A stretch of DNA of 64,000 nt from positions 68,451,678 through 68,515,677 of the forward strand of contig CM042148.1 in assembly GCA_023376005.1 (NCBI GenBank). Direction: 5' to 3'. Position numbers and translations under genes: made by a program. The DNA is from Doryteuthis pealeii (lineage: Eukaryota > Mollusca > Cephalopoda > Myopsida > Loliginidae). Below, one piece after another: positions 31,396 through 41,965 of the stretch (the stretch's first letter is position 1; each line of letters begins with the position of its first letter). The notes beneath the pieces are model-generated. The model worked only from the letters and a program-made list of their open reading frames with translations. It was not told the origin of the DNA and ran no database searches.

Positions 31396-31890
31396 TGGTT
31401 GGAAGGCTAGATGGCCTTCCAATGTGGGTACATAAAAGTACCAGAAATATTCCGACAAAGGAGTTGTGAAGTGTAACAAACAGACTTTAATACATGAGCA
31501 CGTAGAGAAACATTTATACAGGAATACGTATACAAATGACAAAGTAGATACATAAGTAACACATATAAGAATAGAAAGTATACAAAGGTGTATAAGTAAG
31601 ATACATAAATGTATTACAAAGAAAGTAGGACATAGGCTTTCGTCCTGTAGAAGTGGTACAGAGTACATGAAGTAAAGTTACTTACTTAGGATGAAGTAAA
31701 GTTACTTACACATGAAAGGTATAGACGTATATGTCTAACCCATGTATGCTGGTTGATGTCCCAGAGACAAGAGGGGATTCAAACTTGGTGCTTCCCTAAT
31801 TAAATAGTCAGGGCTCCTAGCGGTCAAAATCTGAAAACAAGGGAAGATAACCCTTCCAGACCAAACAGGGACAGACAATTGCTACTGTGG
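31395..31890 (-). mobile_element. Repeat O, copy 1 (LTR-like)
   Basis: The minus strand matches 39225-39685: GTTTGG.TGGAAG.GTTATCTTCCCTT, GACCGC, CATGGGTTAGACAT, ACCTTTCATGTG-like, then TATTAAAGTCTGTTTGTTACAC and GTACCCACATTGGAAGG. A TTAAAGTC..TTTGTTACAC arrangement late in the unit could be a polyadenylation site. No TSD or inverted ends were fixed, so LTR status is only a guess. Confidence 0.55.
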
Positions 31891-31894
31891 TATT

Positions 31895-31955
31895 AAAGTA
31901 AAGTAGGTGGGGTGGACTATTGTCAGCAACAACCGGACAGTGAGGAGGTCTACTT
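31895..31955 (-). mobile_element. SINE-A 3' fragment
   Basis: TAAAGTAGGTGGGGTGGAC, TATTGTCAG and GACAGTGAGGAGGTCT match the minus-strand SINE-A 3' end, about 60 bp. Confidence 0.5.
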
Positions 31956-31956
31956 G

Positions 31957-32291
31957 AAACCATATAACTGTGTAAACGTATGCAAATTCTCTCGAGATCG
32001 GGCGTGCATATAAGCATACGGCAACGGCTAGAGGGAGCGTCACACGATTACGTACGACGACTACGAACAGCTAGCAGTAGTATTTTGGCTCTTGCGACGG
32101 GTGGACGAGGCATTTCGAGATAGAGTTTGATTGTTGGTGAGCTGAGTGCAGTACAGTTGGGAGAACGTTATTACTATTGTTAGATAAGAATACTTAAAGC
32201 CACCTTATAATTATGTGCAAATTATTTGTATAAAGAATAATTACTTAACCTCTAAGCATAAAATAACCCTAATTCCTAATGGTGCGAACAC
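31957..32291 (+). promoter_or_regulatory. Promoter-like, possibly LTR, region
   Basis: Less AT-rich than its surroundings. An octamer ATGCAAAT at about 31980 is followed by CATATAAGC at about 32005, a TATA-like element at plausible spacing. It ends near TGGTGCGAACAC (32280-32291), a string that could be a reverse-transcription primer site starting TGG. No matching second copy or gag follows, so the LTR reading is weak. Confidence 0.3.
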
Positions 32292-32295
32292 AATC

Positions 32296-32450
32296 CCCAT
32301 GGCAAAGTTGATAAAGCACTTGACTGTCACATTATAGTAAGTAGGTTTGTATTCTAGGTGCGCAATTGCATTCACTTTTGAGCTAATACCATTGGGAAAG
32401 GTATGAACCCCCTCATCCCTCCAGATATGGGTTGAATAGTACCACTACTG
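32296..32450 (+). mobile_element. SINE-B fragment, diverged
   Basis: GCAATTGCATTCACTTTTGA, GCTAATACCATTGGGAAAGG and CCCTCCAGATATGGG follow the SINE-B order, then it breaks off. Confidence 0.65.
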
Positions 32451-32489
32451 TAATAAAAAAAAATGACTTCAGGATAGAATAACTCATAG

Positions 32490-32595
32490 TTTCCAGTATA
32501 ATTTTCATTTTTCAGACTGTTGTCCTTATCTTTATTGTGGTATGTAAAGTCACAACATTTCAGCCACTGTATCCTCCAACCTTCCTCAGGTGTTT
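32490..32595. mobile_element. Family J arm
   Basis: CAGACTGTTGTCCTTATCTT, CACAACATTTCAGCC and CCTTCCTCAGGTGTTTCC match the left J arm. Confidence 0.6.
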
Positions 32596-32664
32596 CCTGT
32601 GTATCCAAGTATATCCATATTCATATTGAATAGTTTGGCTGTTGTTCAAATGATTTCCCAGATT

Positions 32665-33156
32665 TCCCTGATAGGTACATCATACTTCCCAATAATCCTA
32701 TCACTGATAAAATAAATAGAAACCTAAAAAAGATAGGTATTAAAACAGTTACTCACTCCACAAAAGCAATCAAAAACATTTTACAGAATAAAAATAATCA
32801 TAAACACACACATTCTGAAGCTGGAGTCTACACAATAGATTGCTTAAAATTGTAACAAAAAATATGTAGGAGATACTTCTAGATCTTTATCTAAACGGGT
32901 ATCTGAACATAGATATCATATTAAACGAGATTTTCTAAACAACGCCCTAGCTAAACATATTTTAGACAATAACCATACCATTGATTTTAAAGGTGCCAAA
33001 ATATTAACTCACATACACAATAGAACACTACGTACAATTATGGAATCTTGCGTTATTCTCACACATCAAACCGTCCCCCAAAGACAAGGCTTTTTTAATA
33101 TATCCCCTTATTTGGCGACACTTGTACTCAGAAATCATAAAATCCCCTTCACATAA
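32665..33156 (+). pseudogene. Penelope-like element: reverse-transcriptase end and GIY-YIG nuclease
   Basis: The plus-strand reading begins LPNNPITDKINRNLKKIGIK (end of the reverse transcriptase), then GVYTIDCLK, a one-base frameshift near 32852, and in the next frame KKYVG.TSRSLSKRVSEHR, AKHILDNNH, ESCVI, ending in TAA at 33154-33156. GVY..(6)..KYVG and the R...H positions form the GIY-YIG endonuclease signature, fused to the RT in Penelope-like elements. The frameshift and truncation make it a pseudogene. A hammerhead palindrome lies 180 bp downstream. Confidence 0.8.
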
Positions 33157-33331
33157 CCATTTCCGACATATACTTCCTAACACATTTATATATATATACA
33201 TATACTCATCTATACACATCTATACTTATAAACATGCACATCTATACGCATATATACATATAAACATACACATCTATACACTTCTATAGATATACATACA
33301 TACATATGTACAGAAAGTAAATAACAACACA

Positions 33332-33440
33332 AACAATTGATTCAATTAATATTTCGTCTCTGTCAGTTCAGAAACTTCTTCAGATTCTGAAGAAGTTTCT
33401 GAACTGACAGAGACGAAATATTAATTGAATCGATTGTTTG
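33332..33440. other. Palindrome with hammerhead-like motif on each strand
   Basis: Arms of about 50 bp meet near 33384. On the plus strand CTGAAGA (33387-33393), a 7-bp stem II (GTTTCTG/CAGAGAC with one wobble), GAAA (33415-33418) and TATTAATTGAATC follow. The left arm has the same on the minus strand. Stem III is poor. It lies downstream of the Penelope-like remnant, where such motifs occur in those elements. Confidence 0.6.
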
Positions 33441-33551
33441 TGATGTCATTCACATTCTCTACATATTGTTGCACATTTTGTCAGATTTTTCTGAATGTGT
33501 TATTTTCTTCACATATGTAAATACATATATATGCATATACACACATATATA

Positions 33552-33836
33552 GGAAGCGCATGGTGTAATGGTTAAAGTCATGGGAAATGGACTCGTCGCC
33601 CTGAGTTTAAATCTTGGACGTGGTAATTGCATTTCACTTAGCGCTAATACCCTTGGAAAAGGTATGAATCCTACTCTCCCTCCAGCTATGGGGGAATAGC
33701 AGTGCAGACTGGGCTCTTTAACCTTGGTTAGTCAACTGGTCTAGGAGAAGGAAAACTCTGAATTCAAACCTGTTAAACTCTGCTTAAGAAATTGACCTTG
33801 TGTCGCATTCTGCTCGGGGTAGGGGTTGGTAAATAT
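33552..33836 (+). mobile_element. SINE-B, full length
   Basis: GCATGGTGTAATGGTTAAAG head, B box CTGAGTTTAAATCTTGG, body and 3' end GTCGCATTCTGCTC..GGTTGGTAAATATA. It is flanked by TA-rich sequence, so a TSD cannot be fixed. Confidence 0.9.
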
Positions 33837-33849
33837 ATATATATATACA

Positions 33850-35030
33850 CACATATATACAGGAAACGGAGACTTGATATGGAAGAAAGCATATTTTCAA
33901 TACTACTACAAGTTGAAAAGTTGTTATTGATTGTGGTAGAAAACTAATCAGAAGCCAGAGTCCCTAAAGTGGTGTGATGCTGAAATCCAGTGCTACCCAG
34001 CAACTTCTGTGACACTACTGCTGCCAAACTGCATTGGTTTCTTACCTTTCCTTTTGATTACAGCGGCACGGTGGAGAGAGGGTGAGCTGCTTGGGCAACA
34101 GCTCATCCTCCATATGAACCCGTCCAGGCTACGTAGTTCCGAAAAAAAAAATTTGGACACTACACCATCGTCTCTAGTAGACAGAAGGATGCCAATAACA
34201 ACAACACATATATACACATTTAGGCTGAAATGTTTGTCTCCATTATAGCATCTGTATTTCTGAAATAGAATGTTACTATTATATATTGATTCTTTTCAAC
34301 CAGACAAGGAAAGTGGTCCATAATAATCATTTTATATGACTAACAATACACAAAATCATTATGATTATTTTATTTTTGTTTCTGGTGATCTGCAGTGTTC
34401 TCATGTGATCATAGAGATAATGATCTGAGTAGGTTGCAATTAAAAAAGCAACCAAAATTAAGATGAAGTAACTTACTCATTAAAAATGAATGATAGTAAT
34501 GATTAACAAATCTCCTAAGAGGAGGTATTTTGGGACTCTTATAATTTCCCAGTAGTAAGCAAGTAATTTCAGATGAAAGAAGACGAGAACAACAATTGAA
34601 GATAAAGAAACATATATTTAAAGGTACAAAAATGTTGCAAACTTGTGGCGTTTGCAGCCAGACTTATCTTGCTGAAGATGAAGAAGGTAAAGGGAGCACT
34701 TGAAAAACGCAACTTGCCTGGTTGACGGTTCCACGATGAGTGACTTTCGTCAAGGAGTTTAATTTCGGCACCAATATCGTATATTGGCAATTCACCCTCT
34801 GGTGCCAGGGGCAGATAATTTAACTATAATTTTTCTGATACTCCATCCCAAAATGAATAAAATACAGATATTCGGACTCACCTTAGTAGTTTTAATAATA
34901 TTGAAACTTGTTTACTACAATGTCTCAGTTGAACGGGTTAGCCATTGTGGTGATTAATAAAAATGAAATTAAACCAAATAAAAATAAATAAAACAAAATT
35001 AAATTAAATTAAATTTTTAAAAAATAAATA
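33850..35030. other. Unrecognised sequence
   Basis: No family match I can support. Plus- and minus-strand frames near 33993-34248 and 34569-34790 lack domains. Around 34650-34760 GC-richer blocks (GCGTTTGCAGCCAGAC, GCTGAAGATGAAG, GAAAAACGC, GTTGACGGTTCC) suggest an old element, possibly hammerhead-related, but no consistent fold was found. Confidence 0.4.
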
Positions 35031-35134
35031 AAAATACACAAAAAAATAACAATTTGCCAGAAAGCCTCAGACCGGAAGAGACCTCTAGGCATGAGCAGAA
35101 ACACCCCAAATTCTTCACGCCAAAAACAACTTTT

Positions 35135-35615
35135 ATCCCTTTTCACTCTCAGACTTTGAAGAAGCATCTATATGATTGTCCTGACCCTATTGCCCTTATG
35201 ACAAGCCCCAACCCTTTTTATCATATGGGTGCTAGAAGACGGTGACTAAGGGTCTACTTGTCCTGGGACCCTAACAGGACAAGTAGACCCTTAGCCACCA
35301 CCTTCTAGCACCCATGTGATAAAAAGGGTTGGGGCTTACCATAAGAGCAATAGAGTTGGGAAAATCATATAGGTGCTAGGGCTTGATGTGACCAGCCGAT
35401 TGATCGGATGGGGGTCTCTCTGCCCGGCCCGTCTAGCCCAAGAAAGGGTCAAAGTGGAGTATTGCAAGTCATGGACTGCTCAACCACCTGGGTTCTATCC
35501 TTAAGCATCATGGGTCGCCACTCACAGCCAACAGATTGCCCCATTTGGGGGAGTCTTAACACTCTGCAGAGGCGCAGTCGGTGTATTCTAATGCCCCAGC
35601 CAACAGGGCGGTAAC
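35135..35615 (+). mobile_element. Repeat L with internal palindrome
   Basis: 35345-35610 matches 54515-54760 inverted (AGGTGCTAGGGCTTGA, GATTGATCGG, GTCTAGCCCAAG, GCAAGTCATGGACTGCTC, CACCTGGGTTCTATCCTTAA, GGCGCAGTCGGTG). In this copy 35190-35265 and 35272-35345 are inverted duplicates (AAGCCCCAACCC...GACAAGTAGACCC), absent from the other copy, so one arm was duplicated in inverted orientation. Confidence 0.75.
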
Positions 35616-35921
35616 TGAAATAGTGTGAATCAAATGATGAAAGTCTTATTCTAAAGTCTTTTCGATACTTTTCCTAAATCCTTTTCAGCTTACCAGCCTA
35701 AAGAAGGAAAAACCAACTTATATTTCGGATTTAGACACAAATACAAACAGCTAAACCATATAGAACCAACTATCAACTAATTCATTACACCATTATGCCA
35801 TGGGGATTCCCTCGTTGTATGTTCATCAGTGCCGCTGTCAAATCACACAGAGTGAAGCAATGCACAACATGTCAGTGCACCAACTACCATGATACTACCA
35901 ACCAGAAGCACCAACCACAGG

Positions 35922-36535
35922 TGGAGGATCATGGTGTAATGGTTATGTTACATAATTATTAGATTCATAATACTTAGGTACAGTAGTGTACAAACCAAAT
36001 GCTGTTATAAGTTCAGCCGTCGGCTTGAAGGATTGAATGACAAGGTTCACCTCATCCTGATCCTTCCAGTGGATACCATGAGAATTGGTGGAGAAGACCC
36101 TCTTCCAGTTTAGATTAGAAAGAGATTTTAGTCAGATCGGCCAAGACCACACGGTGGTAAGTCGTGTTATGCACGCTGCCAACTCAATCTACGCAGGTAG
36201 TCTGGTGGGATTTCGAAAATAAATATGATCTAAGTAAATCAAAGTCTTGTGTTATTATCTAAAAACTACCAATGACACAGGGCTTCTGATAAAGAGAATC
36301 TCAATGGAAGACCAGACACGAAGTCCGAAGACGAAGTCCAGATACTAGAAGAACTTATGATAGAAAGATGACAGAAGAATAGAAGCAAGAAAGTAAGGAA
36401 AGAGAGTATCAACAGTTACTGTTGTAGGAAATGGAAATGGCGAGATGAATTCAAATCCTGTACTGGCTGTTTTGCATTTCATATAGCACTAATACTCTTG
36501 GAAAGGTAGGAATTCAAACTATTCTCCATCCTTAT
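35922..36535 (+). mobile_element. SINE-B split by a solo LTR
   Basis: The head ATCATGGTGTAATGGTTA stops at 35945 and resumes at 36415 with GTTACTGTTGTAGGAAATGG, then B box GAATTCAAATCCTG and body to 36535, where a second SINE-B has inserted. Confidence 0.8.
35946..36414 (+). mobile_element. Solo LTR family G, copy 2, 4-bp TSD
   Basis: It begins TGTTACATAATTATTAG and ends AGAGTATCAACA. GTTA flanks it at 35942-35945 and 36415-36418, and one GTTA is expected in the uninterrupted SINE. The 469 bp match 20093-20568 (inverted). A 4-5 bp TSD is typical of LTR elements. The internal region is not present in the window. Confidence 0.85.
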
Positions 36536-36548
36536 ACGTGGGGATTGA

Positions 36549-36826
36549 AGCGGTGATGTATGGTTAAAGTCATGGGAAATGGACTCGTCGCCCGAGTTCA
36601 AATCCTGGGCGTGGTAATTGCATTTCACTTAGCGCTAATACCTTGGAAAGGTATGAATCCTACTCTCCCTCCAGCTATGGGTAAATAGTAGGGCAGACTG
36701 GGCTCTTTAACTTGGTTAGGCAACGGTCTAGGAGAAGGAAAACTCTGAATTCAAAACCTGTTGAACTCCGCTTAAGAAATTGACCTTGTGTCACATCCTG
36801 CTCGTGCGGAGGGTTGGTAAATATAC
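36549..36826 (+). mobile_element. SINE-B inserted in a SINE-B, 15-bp TSD
   Basis: Complete copy from AGCGGTGATGTATGGTTAAA to GGTTGGTAAATAT. The flanks ATACGTGGGGATTGA (36534-36548) and ATACGTGGGATTGA (36827-36840) are the target duplication, differing by one G. The length fits L1/RTE-type target priming. Confidence 0.9.
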
Positions 36827-36839
36827 ATACGTGGGATTG

Positions 36840-37735
36840 AGATTTTTTCTAGATAAGTGATCTGGTTCTCGAAAAATGTTGTATTGATAGGGATTATTTT
36901 GGGGTTAGGGAGAAGCATTCAGAGATCGATTTTTGTTGTTGGAGAAACTAATGTAGTGACATCATCATAACACTGCACTGTCGTCGTCACCAGGAATTTC
37001 ATTTGAAAGTGGTGAAGACACAAATTTAAAAAAAGCAGAAAAAAAAAAGAAAAAAAAATGTTTGCTTTTCATTGAATCTACCTTAAATATTCAGCTTGGG
37101 TGAATATGCACAAACCACAAACTCAAAATGAGATTCTCCAGACAACTTTTTCAACAGTTCCAAAAAATATTTGGATCATATTCCCAGTACCACCCTCGCC
37201 ACTTTCCATGAAATGATTCATTGATTTTAGTAAGTAAATAAACTGCAGAAGAAAATCAAGAATGAAAGCATAAAAGAACGTTTTGGTTCTACATACACAG
37301 AGATTAAGGAATTCAAATACATGAAATTTCTTCATCTTTATGATTGATATAAAATAGTAAACACGACCTAACTATTTAGTTTTGCGCAAACTAACCATAT
37401 TAATCTGAGTAAATATCACTAATAAAGACATGTTGTCGATGTAATTTGTATGTTTACCTCAGAAATCTATATACTATCTGTTTTAATATATTCTTATTAG
37501 TTGAATAAACTATAGCATGTTAATTGCTATGTGATATAGACTTAACAATAAAAAAGATATAGTTTTTAATCAAAGCCTTAATTTAAAGTCCTATCAACAC
37601 GTTGTCATTTTTTTTTTGACTCACACAGTGTTTGCAGTATTATTAACAAGCTTTTTGAAAAGCTAGAAAAAGAAAAAAAATAATTAGTCTAGAAGAAGGA
37701 AAACTTTAAATTCAAACCAAAAGGACTCTCTTCTT
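36840..37735. other. No recognisable feature
   Basis: AT-rich, unique-looking. A short SINE-B scrap (AGTCTAGAAGAAGGAAAACT) is at 37686-37720. No ORF with a domain. Confidence 0.5.
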
Positions 37736-37749
37736 GTTAATCAAAACTA

Positions 37750-37994
37750 GGGCCAGTTCAGCTCAGTCAAGTAGAGCGTTCAGCTAGGAATCACAAGGTT
37801 CCGGGTTCGATAGCAGCCCTCACCAACTCAGTGTATGAGTAGCACCAGGATCTGTGCAGTAAAATGAGGAACTGATGGTAGGTGTGGCGCTCCACCTTCA
37901 GACACTAAAGTAAATCCCCTCGGTCTAGTGCTAATGAAAGGGGATAGACTCTCTCGCTGTATGGCTCATATCGACTTTAGGCCACCCTGACGAC
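37750..37994 (+). mobile_element. SINE-A copy with intact boxes
   Basis: GGGCCAGTTCAGCTCAGTCA head; B box GGTTCCGGGTTCGATAGC is closest to a tRNA consensus of all copies. Full body to AGGCCACCCTGACGAC. Confidence 0.85.
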
Positions 37995-38127
37995 AACTTT
38001 GGGAGCTCATCTTCCTTCCTCCTTTCAGTTTCCAACTGTTTCAGCTGGATTACACACTGCAAACAACATATACAAAGTATTGCAAAACTTTTGATTCAAC
38101 TTAGTCGTGTGTTAGTTGGTTAGTTGG

Positions 38128-38440
38128 TTGGTTGGTTGGTTAGCATGTCAACCCTTGTTGAGTTATTTTTGCCGAAGACGTTTTGTTTTATTCCTTCTTG
38201 ATGGGTATTCAAATTTAAAAAAAAAAAAACAATTTTTTTAAAACAAATTTTTCAAAACTCTAATTTTTTTCCATTTAACCCATAGATGTGTCCCTAACAG
38301 GTACTACTACTCTGAGTCAGAGTGGACCTGGAGAGTAATGGCAATAAAGGGGTACTTCACACACCCCAGAGCTCCAGAATTGGAACCTCACCACTAGATG
38401 CAGTTTAACATCATACCCAGAACATTCAAAATGTGGTTTT
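38128..38440 (-). mobile_element. Dispersed repeat D, copy 2
   Basis: Inverted relative to 13100-13440, with all the blocks in reverse order, preceded by a (GGTT)n tract at 38112-38140. Confidence 0.7.
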
Positions 38441-39220
38441 ATACTATATAAACAATGAACATAGTATTCATGAATTTTCTCAAAACATTTTTTTTTCCTA
38501 ATGATAAATATTATGACAATAAAACTAACTTTTATACAAATACAATTTATGTAGTTCCTTTAAAAATTTGTTTTATACAATGTAAACAATATTTTATATT
38601 TGAATTTTCTCCAAAATATCTATTAATAATGTTTGTATAATTGTCTGTATTTCTGTCTGTAACAAAAACTACGTCATAGCTCTACGTCACAGCTTACGTC
38701 ACAATATTCTATGCTATATACACCCAAAATTTGAGTAAGCAATTTTTTAAATTGTTTTTTACTCTCGTCCCTTTTTTTTTCTTTTTTTTTTCAGTAACAA
38801 GAAGTTAACTAAAAAGTTTACAAATAATAAATACCTACGATTTTGTGGAAAATTGATGTGGAAATATTCAAAATAATTGTTACATGCACGCAACATTTAT
38901 TTGAGAGGGATGGGGCTTAGTTTTCTTTCAAATTGTTTTATTTTTATATTTTTTACCCCTTTAATAGATATGAGGATTTTGCTTACTTATGATACAAACC
39001 CTCTGATATTGAATTTTTAACTCCACCCTCTCAGGCAATGTCTTTCAAAAATTAATTTTTACAATGTCCGGAGGGTGTTTTCTGTTGCTAGTCTAATATA
39101 TGTCTTTTTTTTTTACTAATGACATAGATTTGACAAATTTTTAACTTTTATACAAAATTTAATGTCATACCCAGGATACTTCAACTTAGAATATTCAAAA
39201 TCCAGTCCCTGCCAAACATT
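38440..39220. other. AT-rich sequence with three TACGTCA motifs
   Basis: 38668-38705 has ACTACGTCAT, CTACGTCACA and TTACGTCACA within 40 bp, followed by a TATATA. A related TCTGTCTGTAAC...TACGTCACAATA unit is in the tandem repeat at 60.0-60.3 kb, so this may be a piece of that repeat. No ORF with a recognisable domain. Confidence 0.4.
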
Positions 39221-39224
39221 TGCT

Positions 39225-39685
39225 TCATTCGATTGTCTGCCCCTGTTTGGTTGGAAGAGTTATCTTCCCTTTTTTCAAGGTTGACCGCCAGGTGTTCTGA
39301 CTACTTAATCCGGAAATTGGGGAGTTTGAATTCTCTTTTCCCCGGGACAGCAAACAGGACACATGGGTTAGACATTTGCATCTATATCTTTTATGTGGGG
39401 AGCTTTGCCCCGGCACAGCCTAAGTAAGTGACATTACTTCATGGTCTCTCCATCACTTTTACAGAATAAAGTCCTACTTTCTTTATACACCTCTAGTACC
39501 TTGTCTCATTATGTGTCCATTATATCTCTTTTGGGTATACCTTTTAATGAGTATATGTATTCCTGTTTAAATGTATTTCTATGTGCTACATATCAAAGTC
39601 TGTTTGTTACACCTCATAACTTTTTTGTTGGAATTATATGTACCCACATGGAAGGGTCACTAAGTCTTCCATACCATTATAATAC
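39225..39685 (+). mobile_element. Repeat O, copy 2 (LTR-like)
   Basis: Plus-strand match to 31395-31890. It carries ACAGAATAAAGTCCTACTTT and AAAGTCTGTTTGTTACACCT, both plausible polyadenylation contexts, and ends GTACCCACATGGAAGGGTC. Frames crossing it (39441-39752) are not genes. Confidence 0.55.
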
Positions 39686-39689
39686 CATT

Positions 39690-40270
39690 AAACCTAACAT
39701 TGCAATTGCATATAGCAGCAAAAAGAAATCTCCACCAAAAGAGGATCTATAGGAGCTAGCTTAATTGCCTCCTGATAGGGTGGCTTTTAAGCCAGTAACA
39801 AATATTTCTGATTAGTTGGTCACCAGTTTATTAGGGCATCCATTTATTTAAGTCAAATCATGACAAACACTAAAATAAATCAAATATAGCAAAAAAAAAC
39901 AAAAAAAAATAGTTTACAAGTTTCACATTTCAGATGCTCCTGGAAAGTTTCGCCCCCAAGGGAAAGGGCAAAGAGATCTGACACTGTCTAAGTCTTTGCC
40001 TGCCTGATCCCTACATTTCTCTGAGTGATTCTGCTGTCCAATCTTTCCTACATACACATGTTATCAAATACACAACTGACATGTCCTCATAAAATATATT
40101 TGGGCACATTAACCTCTTTTCAGTTGTTTACATTTTGTACGCTTGGCCAAATGTTTTTCAATTCTTTTCCCAACTAAAGTGCCCGAGTTGCGATTAATTC
40201 TATTTTTAATAATTCAACAACTTGCATAATTTTAAAACAAAAACATTTCTACATTCTTTTATTTCTGTCT
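39690..40270. other. No recognisable feature
   Basis: Unique-looking sequence with an A-run near 39890-39910. Nothing supported. Confidence 0.5.
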
Positions 40271-40280
40271 TTATCTCATA

Positions 40281-40325
<45 letters not shown>

Positions 40326-40326
40326 A

Positions 40327-40606
40327 TTTGCAACCCTCTGCACGAGCAGGATGCGACACAAGGTCAATTTCTTAAGCGGAGTTCAGCAGGTTTGAATTCA
40401 GAGTTTCCTTCTCCTAGACCAGTTGCCTAACCATGGTTAAAGAGCCCAGTCTGCCTTACTATTTACCCATAGCAGGAGGGAGAGTAGGATTCATACCTTT
40501 CCAATGATATTAGCGCTAAATGAAATGCAATTACCACGTCCAGGATTTGAACTCGGGGCGACGAGTTCATTTCCATGCTTTACCCATTACACCACGCACT
40601 TCCTAC
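40327..40606 (-). mobile_element. SINE-B, full length
   Basis: Inverted full copy ending in CATTACACCACGCACTTCC (the head on the minus strand), between TA tracts. Confidence 0.9.
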
Positions 40607-40624
40607 TATATATATATATTTAAG

Positions 40625-40860
40625 AGGGCCAGTTTAGCTCAGTTAGAGTAGCGTTCGGCTAGGAGTCAGAAGGTTCCTGGTTTGATATCGACCCTCACCA
40701 CTCAGCGTATGAGTAGCACAGGGATCTGTGCGGTAAAGTAAGGAGCTAATGGTAGGTGTGGCGCTCCACCTCAGATGTTAAATAATCTCCTTGGTCTAGC
40801 GCTATGAAAAGGGGATAGATTCCCTCGCTGTTTGGCTGATATCGACATTAGGCCGCCCCG
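40625..40860 (+). mobile_element. SINE-A copy
   Basis: GGGCCAGTTTAGCTCAGTTA head, B box GGTTCCTGGTTTGATATC, full body to TTAGGCCGCCCCG. It lies 18 bp after the inverted SINE-B, separated by TA repeats. Confidence 0.85.
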
Positions 40861-40968
40861 ATATGTATATTTCAAATTTCAAATTTTGAAAAGATTGATA
40901 AAAAGGACTATCACAGTATTCTCATTATTCTGTGATATGAACATTTTTTTACTTCCTTATTCAAACAA

Positions 40969-41017
40969 AGCCCTGATGAAGATCTACTTAACAGATCGAA
41001 ACACTGCAGCGTCGGCT
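40969..41017 (+). ncRNA. Hammerhead-ribozyme-like motif, canonical core
   Basis: AGCC (40969-40972) and GGCT (41014-41017) form stem I. The core CTGATGA is at 40973-40979. GATCT pairs with AGATC as stem II (one extra A before it), then GAAA, then CACTGCAGCG with one A-C mismatch as stem III, and GTC at the cleavage site. The mismatch is what a CpG-to-CpA change of CGCTGCAGCG would give. All conserved core bases are present. Confidence 0.55.
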
Positions 41018-41134
41018 AATAAACCTTACCACTCATTTTATTTAAACCTGTGTTTTTCAATTTCTCACTATACTAACATTATATATATATTATATATATA
41101 TATATATATATATTAATATGTTAGGCAGCATTTC

Positions 41135-41480
41135 TTCTTAAGGCATAGATTATTGAACAATGCAGCCATTTTTGTCTACAAATTATGTTCCTTGTCCTTT
41201 CAAATTGCCGGATTGATCTAATATATCTGGCGAAAATTGGCTGATATATTTGTCATAGGTAATTTCCCGAGTACTTTTCTGCCCTATGGTGGGCCATCTT
41301 CAGGGGTAGTTCATAACCATACAACAATGGGTTGTTCCATTCCACTATTCTATTTATATAGAGGTTGTGTTTATTTATTTAATTCTCGCCAGAATATTAT
41401 TGATAATCGCCAGTATTTGGAAAAGACAAGGAACAAAATTTGCAGACAAAAAATGGCTGCATTGTTCAATAATATATATA
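41135..41480. mobile_element. Foldback element with internal hammerhead-like motif
   Basis: 41142-41205 and 41410-41472 are inverted arms (ATTATTGAACAATGCAGCCA and inverse), flanked on both sides by TA tracts. In the loop, minus strand 41266-41306 reads CCC, CTGAAGA, a GCCC/GGGC hairpin, GAAA and AGTACT, C, GGG, giving stems I, II and III with one extra A. No protein is encoded. Confidence 0.6.
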
Positions 41481-41558
41481 TATATATATATATATTATGG
41501 TACTAATTAATGGATAATTAGTACCACATATTTTATTTATGATTATGATTTTGATTTG

Positions 41559-41616
<58 letters not shown>

Positions 41617-41640
41617 GCTACTAATTGGATAATTAGTACC
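41473..41640. repeat. TA tracts with an inverted ACTAATTA...GATAATTAGTACCA unit
   Basis: (TA)n at 41473-41494 and 41565-41612; TGGATAATTAGTACCA occurs after each tract (41508, 41624). Confidence 0.85.
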
Positions 41641-41661
41641 ATGATATTTATTTATGATTTT

Positions 41662-41899
41662 GAACCATATGACCTTTAGGCACCCCTTTTGCAATCTCGA
41701 TTCATAAGTACATTTTTTTCATTTACACCATCAACATCCAGTTGTCTGTAAGGAGTTAGGGTTAGGGTTAGGGGTTAGTTTTATGATTAAAAAAAAACTC
41801 TAAAGATCGTCTGTTAACAAACAACCGGATGTTGACAGTGTAAATGAAAAAAATGTACTTATGAATCGGTGCCTAAAGTGCCTAAAATTCATATGGTCC
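41662..41899. mobile_element. Family E TIR element, copy 3
   Basis: It begins GAACCATATGACC and ends ATATGGTCC. The TSD ATGATTTT is exact at 41654-41661 and 41900-41907. The loop has GTTAGGGTTAGGGTTAGGGG. Length 238 bp. Confidence 0.9.
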
Positions 41900-41965
41900 A
41901 TGATTTTAAACCTGCTCTGCTATTTTAGCATTGAGCACATTCATATGCTAATACTTTTCATATTC

